From a bacterium UBP15_UBA6099 (lineage in GTDB: Bacteria > UBP15 > UBA6099): a stretch of 24,939 bases of DNA. Positions within the stretch are counted from its first letter, which is position 1. The number at the start of each line of letters is the position of its first letter. Where the stretch lies: contig DIWT01000040.1 in NCBI GenBank assembly GCA_002435745.1, positions 1-24,939 of the forward strand, read 5' to 3'. Positions 1 to 9,600 of the stretch are shown here, in pieces. The notes beneath the pieces are model-generated. The model was not told the origin of the DNA. It ran no database searches and saw nothing but the letters and a program-made list of their open reading frames with translations. The position numbers and the translations under genes were made by a program.

Positions 1-75
1 GCAGAAACTACTTTACACAACTATATTTCATTGGCCTTTTCGTATTTGCGATAAGACATAGGCGCCGCGACACAA

Positions 76-131
76 GCGAAAAACGGGGACTGGCAGCGCG
101 CAACCCAGCGATGCCTGTACCCGCTTTTCGC
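76..131. repeat. Inverted repeat downstream of the PfkB kinase gene
   Basis: Arms GCGAAAAACGGG (76-87) and CCCGCTTTTCGC (120-131) pair with one mismatch. An inner GGCA/TGCC pair (92-95 with 112-115) sits inside, separated by symmetric four-base internal loops. The element lies just past the stop codon of the minus-strand kinase gene. It could act as a 3' processing or termination structure, but no U-run follows it on the minus strand, so it is not a standard Rho-independent terminator. Nothing else was recognised in bases 1-159. Confidence 0.4.
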
Positions 132-159
132 AACCCGAAACCTAACGGCGGATTCGGAT

Positions 160-1080
160 TCATTGTATAAACAGTCGCATAGCGGCGCTCAGGGTGGGGA
201 TGCCGTCGCGCGCGCCTACAGCGCCGCAAGTGAGAAACGCGGCTGCGTTGGCGAATTCGCAACAGCGTTTGGTGTCCCATCCGTTGAGCAGTCCGTGAAT
301 ATATCCGCCGTGAAAGACGTCGCCCGCGCCTGTGGTGTCCACCACGAATCCGGGTTTGGAGTAAGCTTGAATTCTGAAAGAGCCGTCGCGGGTGGCGCCG
401 GCGCAGCCTTTTTCTCCGAGGGTGACGACCGCGGAGCGGGGGCCTGCGGCTAGAATTTTTTCACAGGCCGAGGCTGGGCTGATCCTCGCGCCGTAGTATC
501 TTCTGACGAACTCGTGAGAAGCGACGAAGTGATCGACTGAGGCGAAAATTTCGTCCATGCGCTCGCGGGGGCTTCCGGCGTCGATTACCGATGTGATGCC
601 TCTGCGTCGTGCTGTTTTCAGGGCGAGGATAGCCGCGCGCGCGTCGCGCCCATCCACGTGCAGGACGCGGCACTGCGGAAGAGCGGAGCCGGAAACGGCG
701 CGGGACGGCAGAGGCAGAGCGCCTGTCTGGTCCAGCGCGCACGCGCGGCTCCCGGTCGATTCGTCTATCCATACGAATGCCTTGCACGTCCGCGCTTTCT
801 GATGCAGAACCATTCTGTCCGCGCGCACGCCGTATCTCTCAAGCTCCTGCTGGATGAAAAGTCCTTCGTGGTCGTTGCCGGCCGAGCCGATGAAGGCGCA
901 ACTCCTTTTCCATTTGGCAAGCGCCACCAGCGCGGTTGGAACGGGCGCGCCTCCCTGCATAGTAAATTCTTTCACTGTGGTTTTTTCGTCAGGCTCCGGA
1001 TACTTGCCTAGAACGCACTGATAGTCCAGCGCGCACAAACCTATTCCCAAGCAATCAAAAACGGCTTCGTTGTTATTCAT
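160..1080 (-). CDS. PfkB/ribokinase-family carbohydrate kinase
   Basis: A 306-residue cytoplasmic kinase of the ribokinase fold, which phosphorylates a sugar or nucleoside using ATP. The N-terminal PfkB signature region with its GG pair lies at about residues 43-57 (GGAPVPTALVALAKW). The C-terminal signature DTTGAGDVFHGG lies at 248-259, with D254 the expected catalytic base in the anion-hole motif GAGD. Length is normal for the family. The ATG is preceded by GGAG at a good distance. It lies 39 bp downstream of the DUF362 gene on the same strand, so the two are probably co-transcribed. The substrate cannot be assigned from sequence; ketohexokinase-, sulfofructose kinase- or adenosine kinase-like activities are all possible. 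Confidence 0.9.
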   Translation of the reverse strand: MNNNEAVFDCLGIGLCALDYQCVLGKYPEPDEKTTVKEFTMQGGAPVPTALVALAKWKRSCAFIGSAGNDHEGLFIQQELERYGVRADRMVLHQKARTCKAFVWIDESTGSRACALDQTGALPLPSRAVSGSALPQCRVLHVDGRDARAAILALKTARRRGITSVIDAGSPRERMDEIFASVDHFVASHEFVRRYYGARISPASACEKILAAGPRSAVVTLGEKGCAGATRDGSFRIQAYSKPGFVVDTTGAGDVFHGGYIHGLLNGWDTKRCCEFANAAAFLTCGAVGARDGIPTLSAAMRLFIQ

Positions 1081-1119
1081 TGAATCGCTCCGGAGAAAGC
1101 CGTGAGAGGCGGGCTTCTC

Positions 1120-2262
1120 TTATTTTCTCACCATCTCGATAAGTTTGACCAGCGGCGGTTTGTTGAGCGCGACCGCGCTGTATATGCAGAGTTCGTGGCA
1201 GCAGAAACAAAGGATGCATTTATCGTTGTTGATTTTTCCGGCTTTTTCGTCGAAAGAGATAGCCCCGGCGGGGCATACCTCTGCGCATTTGCGGCATTTG
1301 ACGCACTTTTCCGGCTCGATGCGCGGGCGCACTTTCGTTAACTCGGTGAAAGGGGAGGCAAGAACGGGCATCAGCAGGAAGGCGGCAGAGGACGGCCTGC
1401 GGACGCGGCGGCGGACGTTCTCCAACCGTTCTCCGAGGATGTCGATATCTCTGAGTTTGTAAGCGCCCATACCGCGGCGGCCCGCGCATTCGGTGACGGC
1501 GATTTCGCCGGGGGAGAATCCCATGGCCGCGGCGGCGAAAGCGTCCAGCGCCACCGCGTCTGCCGACCCGGCGATGAATTTCAGAGCTATCGGTTTGCCC
1601 TGACTGGGGCCAGTGCCTTCCATCCCGACCACCGCGTCCATTATCGACAGGGCTGGAGGCATGGCCGAATAGATGTCTGCCACAGCTTCCGCGAAATCCC
1701 TGTAGCGGGCGAACCTGTGCGCCGCCACCCTGTCCGTAGTGGCAGTAAGGCCGAACATGTTTTTCACCGCGCCTGTCATAAGAGTCTGCATGTGAGTCTT
1801 CAACTTGCAGACGTTCACAATGACGTCCACCTCGTCCAGATGCTTGGGGATATGGATATGCGTCAGTTTTTTTGCGCCGGGGATTTCCAATTTTCTGAAG
1901 CTGTGCTTCTCGAGCGAGACCAGTTCCGCGCCAGTCTCCAGCGCCACTCTCGGCATATCGGTTGCGGTATGCACTTTGCGGGTTCCGCCGGCGTGGAAGC
2001 CGCCGGGCAGGTCGCCGAAAGAGACTGTCGCGCCGAGGTCTTGCAGCCTTCGTATGACCGCTATCAGCACCGCCGGGTGGGTTGTGACGGCTTCTTCAGG
2101 TTTTGCCGCCAGAAGCAGGTTCGGTTTGACGAACACCTTTTTGCCTCTGCCGACGAACTTCTCAAGGCCGCCGAGCAATTCCAGCGTGCCGTCGAGAGCC
2201 TTGCCGACCCGTTCAGGGGAGTAATCCTCGCACTTTGCGACAGCCACAATAGACTTTTCCAT
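1120..2262 (-). CDS. DUF362 domain protein with C-terminal 2x[4Fe-4S] ferredoxin domain
   Basis: A 380-residue protein. Residues about 1-300 match the DUF362 pattern (VFVKPNLL near 44-50, TTHP near 60-63, KLKTHMQT near 153-160, GAVKNMFG near 164-171). Residues 315-365 hold two bacterial ferredoxin motifs: cysteines 320, 323, 326, 330 followed by proline, and 349, 352, 355, 359. DUF362-ferredoxin proteins are presumed redox or iron-sulfur proteins with no settled reaction. The start at the MEKS methionine was chosen because the family begins with this strand. The frame stays open to an ATG at 2301, but that adds an unlikely basic tail. Neither start has a clear Shine-Dalgarno site. A TAGAAT box lies 7 nt upstream of the chosen ATG, so the mRNA could be leaderless. 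It precedes the PfkB kinase in a probable operon. Confidence 0.85.
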   Translation of the reverse strand: MEKSIVAVAKCEDYSPERVGKALDGTLELLGGLEKFVGRGKKVFVKPNLLLAAKPEEAVTTHPAVLIAVIRRLQDLGATVSFGDLPGGFHAGGTRKVHTATDMPRVALETGAELVSLEKHSFRKLEIPGAKKLTHIHIPKHLDEVDVIVNVCKLKTHMQTLMTGAVKNMFGLTATTDRVAAHRFARYRDFAEAVADIYSAMPPALSIMDAVVGMEGTGPSQGKPIALKFIAGSADAVALDAFAAAAMGFSPGEIAVTECAGRRGMGAYKLRDIDILGERLENVRRRVRRPSSAAFLLMPVLASPFTELTKVRPRIEPEKCVKCRKCAEVCPAGAISFDEKAGKINNDKCILCFCCHELCIYSAVALNKPPLVKLIEMVRK

Positions 2263-2335
2263 GCCGTAAATTCTAACAGAGCGGAAGCGCGGATGAAACA
2301 TTTGAAAAAAAAGGGTTGGACGCGAGGCGGGCGCT

Positions 2336-2365
2336 TTGACTTTTGACCTCGCCCGGCGCTAGAAT
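2336..2365 (+). promoter_or_regulatory. Sigma-70 type promoter for the enoyl-CoA hydratase gene
   Basis: TTGACT (2336-2341), an 18-nt spacer and TAGAAT (2360-2365). Transcription would start near 2372, leaving a leader of about 55 nt that contains AAGGAG at 2411-2416 before the ATG at 2427. The divergent DUF362 gene starts about 75 bp to the left. Confidence 0.65.
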
Positions 2366-2426
2366 CGAGACGTTTCGCAGCCTGAAATGGCGGATCAAAC
2401 AAATAACCTGAAGGAGAAAAATACTA

Positions 2427-3197
2427 ATGGAATACAAAAACCTGATTGCTGAAAAGAAAATCGGATACGGGCAGATCACGTTGAACAGGCCGCCGGTGAA
2501 CGCGCTGAGCGGGGATCTGGTGGTCGAGATAGGCGCGGCGATAGACGAGTTTGCGGCCGACGCCGAAATCCGTTCGATAGTCATCACCGGGGCCGGGGAG
2601 AAGGCGTTCTGCGCCGGGGCGGACCTGAAAGCCGGGTTCGGAGACAACCCGGACACGTTCGTAAAGCGCGGACAGGACACGTTTCTGAAGGTGGAAACGT
2701 GCGGCAAGCCGGTCATCGCGGCGATAAACGGCATCACGCTCGGAGGCGGTTGCGAATTGGCGCTCTCCTGCACGTTCAGGATGATTGCCGAAAACGCGAT
2801 TATCGGGCTTCCCGAATCCAATCTGGGAATAATCCCCGGCTATGGCGGCACGCAAAGGCTATCCCGCCTCGTCGGCAAATCCAAATCCCTGCACATGATG
2901 ATTTTTGGACAGCACATAAAGGCGGAGGAAGCGGTGGCGATAGGGCTTTGCGACAAGCTTTGCGCGCCCGGAAAGGCGCTTGAGGAAGCGGTCGCGCTGG
3001 CCGAACTCGCCGCCACGCGCTCTCCCATAGCTACCCGCTCGATACTCGACTCCGTGAACCGGGGCGTCGAGACGGACATCCAATCCGGGCTTGACATAGA
3101 GCGCGCTAATTTCCTTGTGGCGCTTGCTTCCGGCGACGCCCGCGAGGGCATTTCAGCCTTCTTGGAAAAGCGCAAGGCCGAATTCAAGGGCGTCTGA
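2427..3197 (+). CDS. Enoyl-CoA hydratase/isomerase (crotonase family)
   Basis: A 256-residue crotonase-fold protein, expected to hydrate a 2-enoyl-CoA to the 3-hydroxyacyl-CoA, as in beta-oxidation or butyrate-type pathways. The oxyanion-hole segment AFCAGADL lies at 60-67 and GGGCELAL at 107-113, giving the first catalytic Glu at 110. LPESNLGIIPGYGGTQRL near 128-145 gives the second catalytic Glu at 130. Presence of both glutamates favours a true hydratase over a decarboxylase or dehalogenase relative. Length is that of the short-chain (mitochondrial-type) hydratases. The ATG has an excellent AAGGAG site. It stands alone, with no other fatty-acid gene visible beside it, so the physiological substrate is open. 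Confidence 0.93.
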   Translation: MEYKNLIAEKKIGYGQITLNRPPVNALSGDLVVEIGAAIDEFAADAEIRSIVITGAGEKAFCAGADLKAGFGDNPDTFVKRGQDTFLKVETCGKPVIAAINGITLGGGCELALSCTFRMIAENAIIGLPESNLGIIPGYGGTQRLSRLVGKSKSLHMMIFGQHIKAEEAVAIGLCDKLCAPGKALEEAVALAELAATRSPIATRSILDSVNRGVETDIQSGLDIERANFLVALASGDAREGISAFLEKRKAEFKGV

Positions 3198-3235
3198 GGC
3201 GGGACGACTTAAAAATCAATCAAAACAAGCCAAAG

Positions 3236-3268
3236 TGTGGCATTTAGGTCACATGCGATGTGGCATTT
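3236..3268 (+). promoter_or_regulatory. Candidate upstream activator site: paired TGTGGCATTT repeats with dyad
   Basis: TGTGGCATTT occurs twice (3236-3245 and 3259-3268), 23 bp apart. Between and overlapping them is a perfect dyad CACAT-GCG-ATGTG (3250-3262). The centre lies about 112 bp upstream of the -24 element of the sigma-54 promoter at 3367, a typical distance for an enhancer-binding protein site. The regulatory role is inferred from symmetry and position only. Confidence 0.35.
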
Positions 3269-3366
3269 TTGTCAATAATTTGTCTCAAAATAGCCATGTT
3301 AAATCGATACTGATTTAAAAAAGCGTGAAAACAGGGCGTTTTTTGTTTTTGTGGTTTTATGAGAAA

Positions 3367-3383
3367 TGGCATAAATATTGCAT
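3367..3383 (+). promoter_or_regulatory. Sigma-54 (-24/-12) promoter upstream of the giant surface-protein gene
   Basis: The sequence TGGCAT-AAATA-TTGCAT has the GG and GC dinucleotides exactly 12 nt apart, as in the RpoN consensus TGGCAC-N5-TTGC. Transcription would begin near 3393, giving a leader of about 265 nt before the giant ORF at 3658. The whole 3198-3657 intergenic stretch is much more AT-rich than its surroundings. A TAGAAT box at 3517-3522 could mark an additional sigma-70 start, but its -35 region is poor. Confidence 0.6.
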
Positions 3384-3551
3384 GATACTTATTTTGCGTG
3401 GGGTTTTCTGTCAACCGGACATCTGTGAGAATTGATTATCGCATAATTTGAAGATGTTGTAAAAATGGCATCGGGGGATGAAAAGGCGCATATTTAGGAA
3501 TAGTAAAATATATGAATAGAATAAATATCACATTGCAATGATGGAGGAACT

Positions 3552-3590
3552 ATGGTAAAATTTTCAAACCGATTGAGACTTTTTACTTAA
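3552..3590 (+). CDS. Possible 12-residue leader peptide
   Basis: A 12-codon ORF (MVKFSNRLRLFT) preceded by a strong GGAGG Shine-Dalgarno at 3543-3547 with a 4-nt gap to the ATG. It lies in the leader of the giant gene. The product is basic and matches no leader peptide I know. It could be a regulatory uORF or chance; the ribosome site is better than that of the giant gene itself. Confidence 0.25.
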   Translation: MVKFSNRLRLFT

Positions 3591-3657
3591 CAATTATGGT
3601 ATTTTCGGCTAAGAGAACAGCATTGAAACAAATCCATTTGAAAAGGGCGATTTTGAT

Positions 3658-6600
3658 ATGAGAAGGCATTTTATTGTCTTGTTGTTAATGTCGGGAGCTT
3701 TGACAATATGCAGCGGAGGGGCGTTTGCGGCGGATTGCGCGAGCGTCGGGGCCGGGCCGGGGGATATCTGCATAGTATTGCAGGACGAGCTTGGCAACCC
3801 CATCGCAGGGGATGTCGATACAGTAGTGGAATTTTTGACCGAGGGCAGCGACGGCTCGCTGTCTAATCCAAACGTGCAATTTGATTTATACGACGGACAC
3901 GCGAACGATTCGAGCGGAAGCCCGGCTGACGGAGTGATACTTGTCACCGCCGCGCAACTCGCATCATGGAACGCTTTTAATTTCGCAAATCCCGCGCCGT
4001 ACGACTGGCGGATTTCGGTGACATCGGCGTCAGGTTTCGTTAAATATCCGGCAGAGGATTTATTTTACAGTCAGGCGACAGTGAACACGGCGTCGGCGGA
4101 CCCGATACAACTGGAATACTCGCTGCATGTGTCGTTGGTGGACGAGCTTGGAGCGCCGATAGATTCCGGAGGCGGGCAGATAGAGATTACGGGGTTCGCG
4201 GCGTGCAACGGAATATATCGAGACGGCGTGCCGGGCGAAGACAACGACGGGGTGGAGGACGGCGAGATATACGTTCTGTGTCCGGTTGTGAATCCCACCG
4301 CGATAGGGGTGGAAGTTACGGCGGACGGTTTCACTGATTTTGACATCCCGGCGGTTGTGATAAGCAGGGATACGCAGGCACTGGAAACGACCTCGCAGCA
4401 GTATACTCTGAAAATCAATTCTGGAGACATTGAAGATTTTCTGGCTAACACGATAACGCCCGCCGATGCCGCCGATGTAAGCGGCTGGTTCACGGAATCG
4501 ACGACGACGGTGGCGAAGGCGCTTGTGGACGGCGGAGACGTGTATATAGCGGCGGACGGCGCGGGCGACCTGACTATTAGGTATACGGGCTATCTGGAAA
4601 AGACGATAGCTGTGACTCCTGTGACGACGGCGCAGACGACTGTGGCGTATACCGGGGCGGACGGGCTGGACCATCAAATAATAGTGAATTACGGCGCCGG
4701 CAATTTGGAGGACGAGCTTGGCGGCGCGCTGGCGTTCGACGCGGGGGACACGTTCGTGGTGTCTGCGTCCTGCGGCGGAGCGGCGATCCCTCACGACGCG
4801 GTTGAGGACGGAGCGTCGTGGTATATCGCGCCTGAGACGGCGCCGGGCGCATTGTATGTGACGATATCGAGAGCGGGGTATGTGGACACCTGCGACAATT
4901 CGACCGTGACGACATCATGGGCGGCGGCGGATTCTCCCGCGTTTGAGCCGGGAGACAGCGACGGACTGCCGTTCACTGTGAAAGTTGTCGTGGAAGACGA
5001 GCTGGGCAATCCGATAACGGGCGCGACGGCTGTGATAACCGGAGGGGAAACGGCGATAGACGGCGGGTTAGGCGACGGCGACGGAATGGCGGACGGAGTC
5101 ATATATATCGCGCAGGATCCCGCCGCGCTCGGAGCTGGGCCGCACGAGATAACAGTGTCGAAAGCCGCATCGGGATTTATCGAATGGGTAGATGCGACTA
5201 AGACGATTAGCGCGACCGCGCAAACAGAATATACGACGGCAAATGAATATACGGTGAAAGTGACGGCTCTGGAAGACGAGCTAGGGAACACGCTGACGGG
5301 CGCGACGGTGACGTCGGGCGCGGGCGGGGCGGTGGCTTGCGTCGAACCGACTGTGGCGGACGGCAGTTACTATTGCGCCGTTCCGGACGGAGAGACATCG
5401 GAAGTTACGGCGGCGATGACGGGATATATCGAAAACACGGCTGCCACGCTGGGCGGCGCGGACGAAGACGGAGCGCAGCTTGTTCAGGACATGAGCGACG
5501 GAACGGGAAGCGAGTTGCTCTTCACAGTAATGGTATCGGCTCTGGAAGACGAGTTAGGGAACACGCTGACGGGCGCGACGGTGACGTCGGGCGCGGGCGG
5601 AGCGGTGGTCTGTGTCGAACCGACTGTGGCGGACGGAAGTTACTACTGCGCTGTGCCGGACGGTCAGACATCGGCTGTGACTGCGGGCAAGACAGGCTAC
5701 ATAACTGATATGGTCGGCACAGCGGGGGCGGCGGCGGAAGCGGGGCCGCAACGCGTTCAGGACATGAGCGACGGGACCGGGAGCGAGTTGCTTTTCACGG
5801 TGACAGTGACGGCTCTGGAAGACGAGCTAGGGAACACACTGACGGGCGCGACGGTGACGTCGGGCGCTGGCGGGGCGGTGGCTTGCGTCGAACCTTCGGT
5901 CGCGGACGGAAGTTACTACTGCGCTGTGCCGGATGGTCAGACATCGGATGTTTCAGCGTCAAAATCAGGATATATCACTGGCGGAGCATCAGGATTATTG
6001 GCGGCGGCGGAAGCAGGGCCGCAGCGCGCTCATGACATGAGCGACGGCAGCGGCGACGAACTTCTCTACACATTGAAAATACCCGATTTACAGAACGAAA
6101 TCGGCGACACGCTTCTTGGGGCGACAGTGACTTCGGGAACGGGCGGGGCGGTCGTCTGCGATGAGCCGGCGGCTCCGGACGGCAGTTACTATTGCGCTGT
6201 TCCGAACGGGCAGACGACTGCGGCGACAGCCGCGCTTGACGGATACATCACGCGCGCCGCGGCGACAGTCGGCAACGCGGACGAGGGCGGCGCGCAACTT
6301 CTTCAGAATATGACAGACGGCAGCGGCAAGGAGTTGCTGTTCACAGTAAAGGCGACAATCGAAAATGAGGTGGGAGACACGATAACGGGCGCGACGGTGG
6401 ATTCCGGCGCGGGCGGCGCGGTGGCTTGCCTCGAAGAAGCCGTTCCCGACGGAAACTACTACTGCGCGGTTCCTGACGGAGAGACATCCGAAGTAATCGC
6501 GTCGTTCGCCGGATATGTGACAAGGACTGCGGCCACAATGGGCAACGCAAACGTCGGCGGCTCCCAGCTTGTTCAGGATATGACGGACGGCGGCGGCAAA

Positions 6601-9600
6601 GAGCTTCAGTTCACGGTGGCGATTTCCCCGCTTCAAGATGAAATTGGCGGCATTCTGACAGGAGCGACTGTGACGTCGGGCGCGGGCGGAGCGATCCTCT
6701 GCGTGGAGGAATCGGTTCCTGACGGCAACTATTTCTGTCCTGTTCCAGACGGCCAGACGTCGGACGCGACCGCTGTGAAATCCGGCTATATCACCGGCAC
6801 ATCGCTCGGACTCGGCAACGCCGCAGAGGCTGGCCCGCAACTTTTGCACGATATGTCGATGGGTTCGGGCGACGAACTGTTGTTCACTGTCGTGGTGACA
6901 ACGCTGGAAAATGAAGTGGGAGCCGAGATGAACGGGGCGACGGTGGCGTCGGGCGCTGGCGCGGCGGTGTCATGCTCGCAGAAGACTGTTCCGGACGGGA
7001 ACTACTATTGCGCGGTTCCGAACGGAGAAACTTCCGAGGTGGTCGCGGGCAAATCGGGATATGTGAATAGAACAAAGGTCTCGATTGGCAACGCGGCGGC
7101 GGGTGGGCCGCAACGTATTCATGACATGACGGACGGCTCAGGCAGCGAGCTGCTCTTCACGGTGAAGGTATCGACTCTCGAAGATGAGCTTGGCAACACT
7201 CTTACGGGCGCGACTATAAGGTCGGGGGATTTGGCGGACATAGTGTGCGTTGAGGAAGCCGCTCCTGACGGGAACTATTTCTGCGCGGTTCCGGACGGTC
7301 AGTCTTCGGCTGTCGTGGCGGCGAAACCGGGTTATGTGACGGAGAACGCGGCGACGCTTGGCGCGGCTGCGGCGGGTGGGCCGCAGCGCATTCATGACAT
7401 GACGGACGGCAGTGGCGGCGAGTTGCTATTCACCGTCAAAGTGACATCCCTCCAAGACGAGCTTGGAAACTTGCAGACTGGCGCGGCGGTAACGTCCGGG
7501 ACGGGCGGCGCGGTCGTGTGCGTCGAGGATGGCGTCCCTGACGGCAGCTACTACTGCGCAGTTCCCAGCGGCCAGACGTCCGAAGTGGCAGCATTAGTGG
7601 ACGGATACGCAAAGAGGACGGCTGCGACTTTGGGAAACGCCTCGGCGTCAGGCCCGCAGCGCGAACAGATAATGAGCGACGGGACAGGCAAGGAACTGCT
7701 GTTTACCGTCAAAGCGACTCTTGAGGACGAGCTTGGAAATGTGATAACCGGAGCGACGGTGGCGTCCGGCGCGGGCGGAGCTATTGCCTGCGCAGAGGAA
7801 GCGGCGCCAGACGGCAACTACTATTGCGCCGTGCCGTGGGGCCAAACTTCCGAAGTGTCTGCGGCAAGCGCCGGATATGTGACATCCACGGCGGCGACCC
7901 TCGGCAATGCTTCGGACGCTTCGCAACTTCTACAGGATATGACAGAGGGGACGGCGGGCGAACTGCTGTTCACCGTCAAGGTGTCAGCGCTCGAAAACGA
8001 GCTGGGCGACACGATAACGGGCGCTACGGTGACATCCGGGGCGGGCGGCGCGGTGGCCTGCTTCGAGCCGACGGTTGCCGACGGCAGTTACTATTGTCCG
8101 GTTCCTGATGGACAGACATCGGCGGTCACAGCAGTTTACGCAGGGTATATCACAGGCGCGGCGGGCACGCTGGGCGCGGCGGCTGAGGCGGGGCCGCAAC
8201 GCGCGCAGGATATGAGCGCGGGCACGGCGGGCGAACTCCAGTTCACAGTGATAGTCTCCGCGCTGGAAGACGAGCTGGGCAACACGATAACGGGAGCTAC
8301 GGTGACATCCGGAGCGGGCGGGGCAGTCGGCTGCGTCGAGCCTGCGGTCGCGGACGGCAGCTACTATTGCGCGGTTCCGAACGGCGCGACGTCCGCAACG
8401 ACTGCGGCGAAAACAGGATATATCACAGGAGTCGCGGTAGATATAGGCAACGCGTCGGCGGCGGGTCCGCAGCGCTCTCAGGACATGAGCGCGGGAATGG
8501 CTGGAGAACTCCAGTTCACAGTGATGGTTTCCGCGTTGGAAGACGAACTGGGCAATCCGCTTACTGGCGCTACGGTGACGTCAGGCGCGGGCGGGGCGGT
8601 GGCATGCGTCGAGCCTGCCGCGCCGGACGGCAGTTACTATTGCGCAGTTCCCGACGGGGCGACATCGGACGTCACGGCGGCAAAGGCGGGATATGTGACG
8701 GGAACGTCCACCGGACTCGGCAACGCCAACGAAAGCGGCGCGCAACTCAGCCACGACATGAGCGACGGAACCGGCGGCGAGTTGCTGTACACGGTCAAAG
8801 TGACCGCGCTTGAAAACGAGGTGGGCGACACGCTGACAGGCGCTACGGTGACGTCAGGCGCAGGCGGCGCGGTGGTATGCGTCGAAGACGCAGTTCCGGA
8901 CGGCAGCTACTACTGCGCGGTTCCGAACGGCGGCACATCCGCCGTCACAGCGGCGATCACAGGGCATGTGACCGGAACAGTGGCGAGCGCGGGCGCTGCG
9001 GACGAGAGCGGAATACAGATCGAACAAGACCTTAGCGACAGCAGCGGCGACGAGCTTCTGCTGACATTAAAAGTGACGCTTGAGGATGAACTCGGCAACC
9101 CGCTGACGGGCGCGGCTGTTACGTCCGGCGCGGGCGGCGCGGTCGCCTGCGTCGAGGATCTCGTTCCCGACGGCAGCTATTACTGCGCGGTTCCTGACGG
9201 AGAGACGACGGCGACCGAGGCTTCTCTGGGCGGATATGTGACGATGACAGCGCTGACTCTCGGCGGAGCAGCCGAGGCCGGCCCGCAACTTGTTCAGAAC
9301 ATGGTCGCCGGAACGGGCGAAGAGCTTCCGTATACAGTGAAAGTTTCCATGCTCGAAGACGAGCTTGGCAACCCGATAACGGGCGCTACGGTTACGTCCG
9401 GCGCTGGCGGCGCGATTGTCTGCGTCGAACCCCCCGTTCCAGACGGCAGTTACTACTGCGCGGTTCCGGACGGAGAAACGTCGGCGGTGACCGCTTCGCT
9501 GGCGGGCTATGTCACGGCGACGGCGGGCACTCTTGGAAACGCGGACGAAAGCGGCGCGCCGCTCGTTCAGGATATGAGCGCGGGAACGGCGGGCGAACTG

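Noticed and set aside
140..165. ACCTAAC box resembling an integron attC core site
   Set aside because: No matching inverse core, no cassette structure and no integrase gene were seen.
3320..3350. A-rich/T-rich pair after the hydratase gene as a terminator
   Set aside because: The arms do not pair properly (AAAAAAGC against CGTTTTTT), so no stable stem forms.
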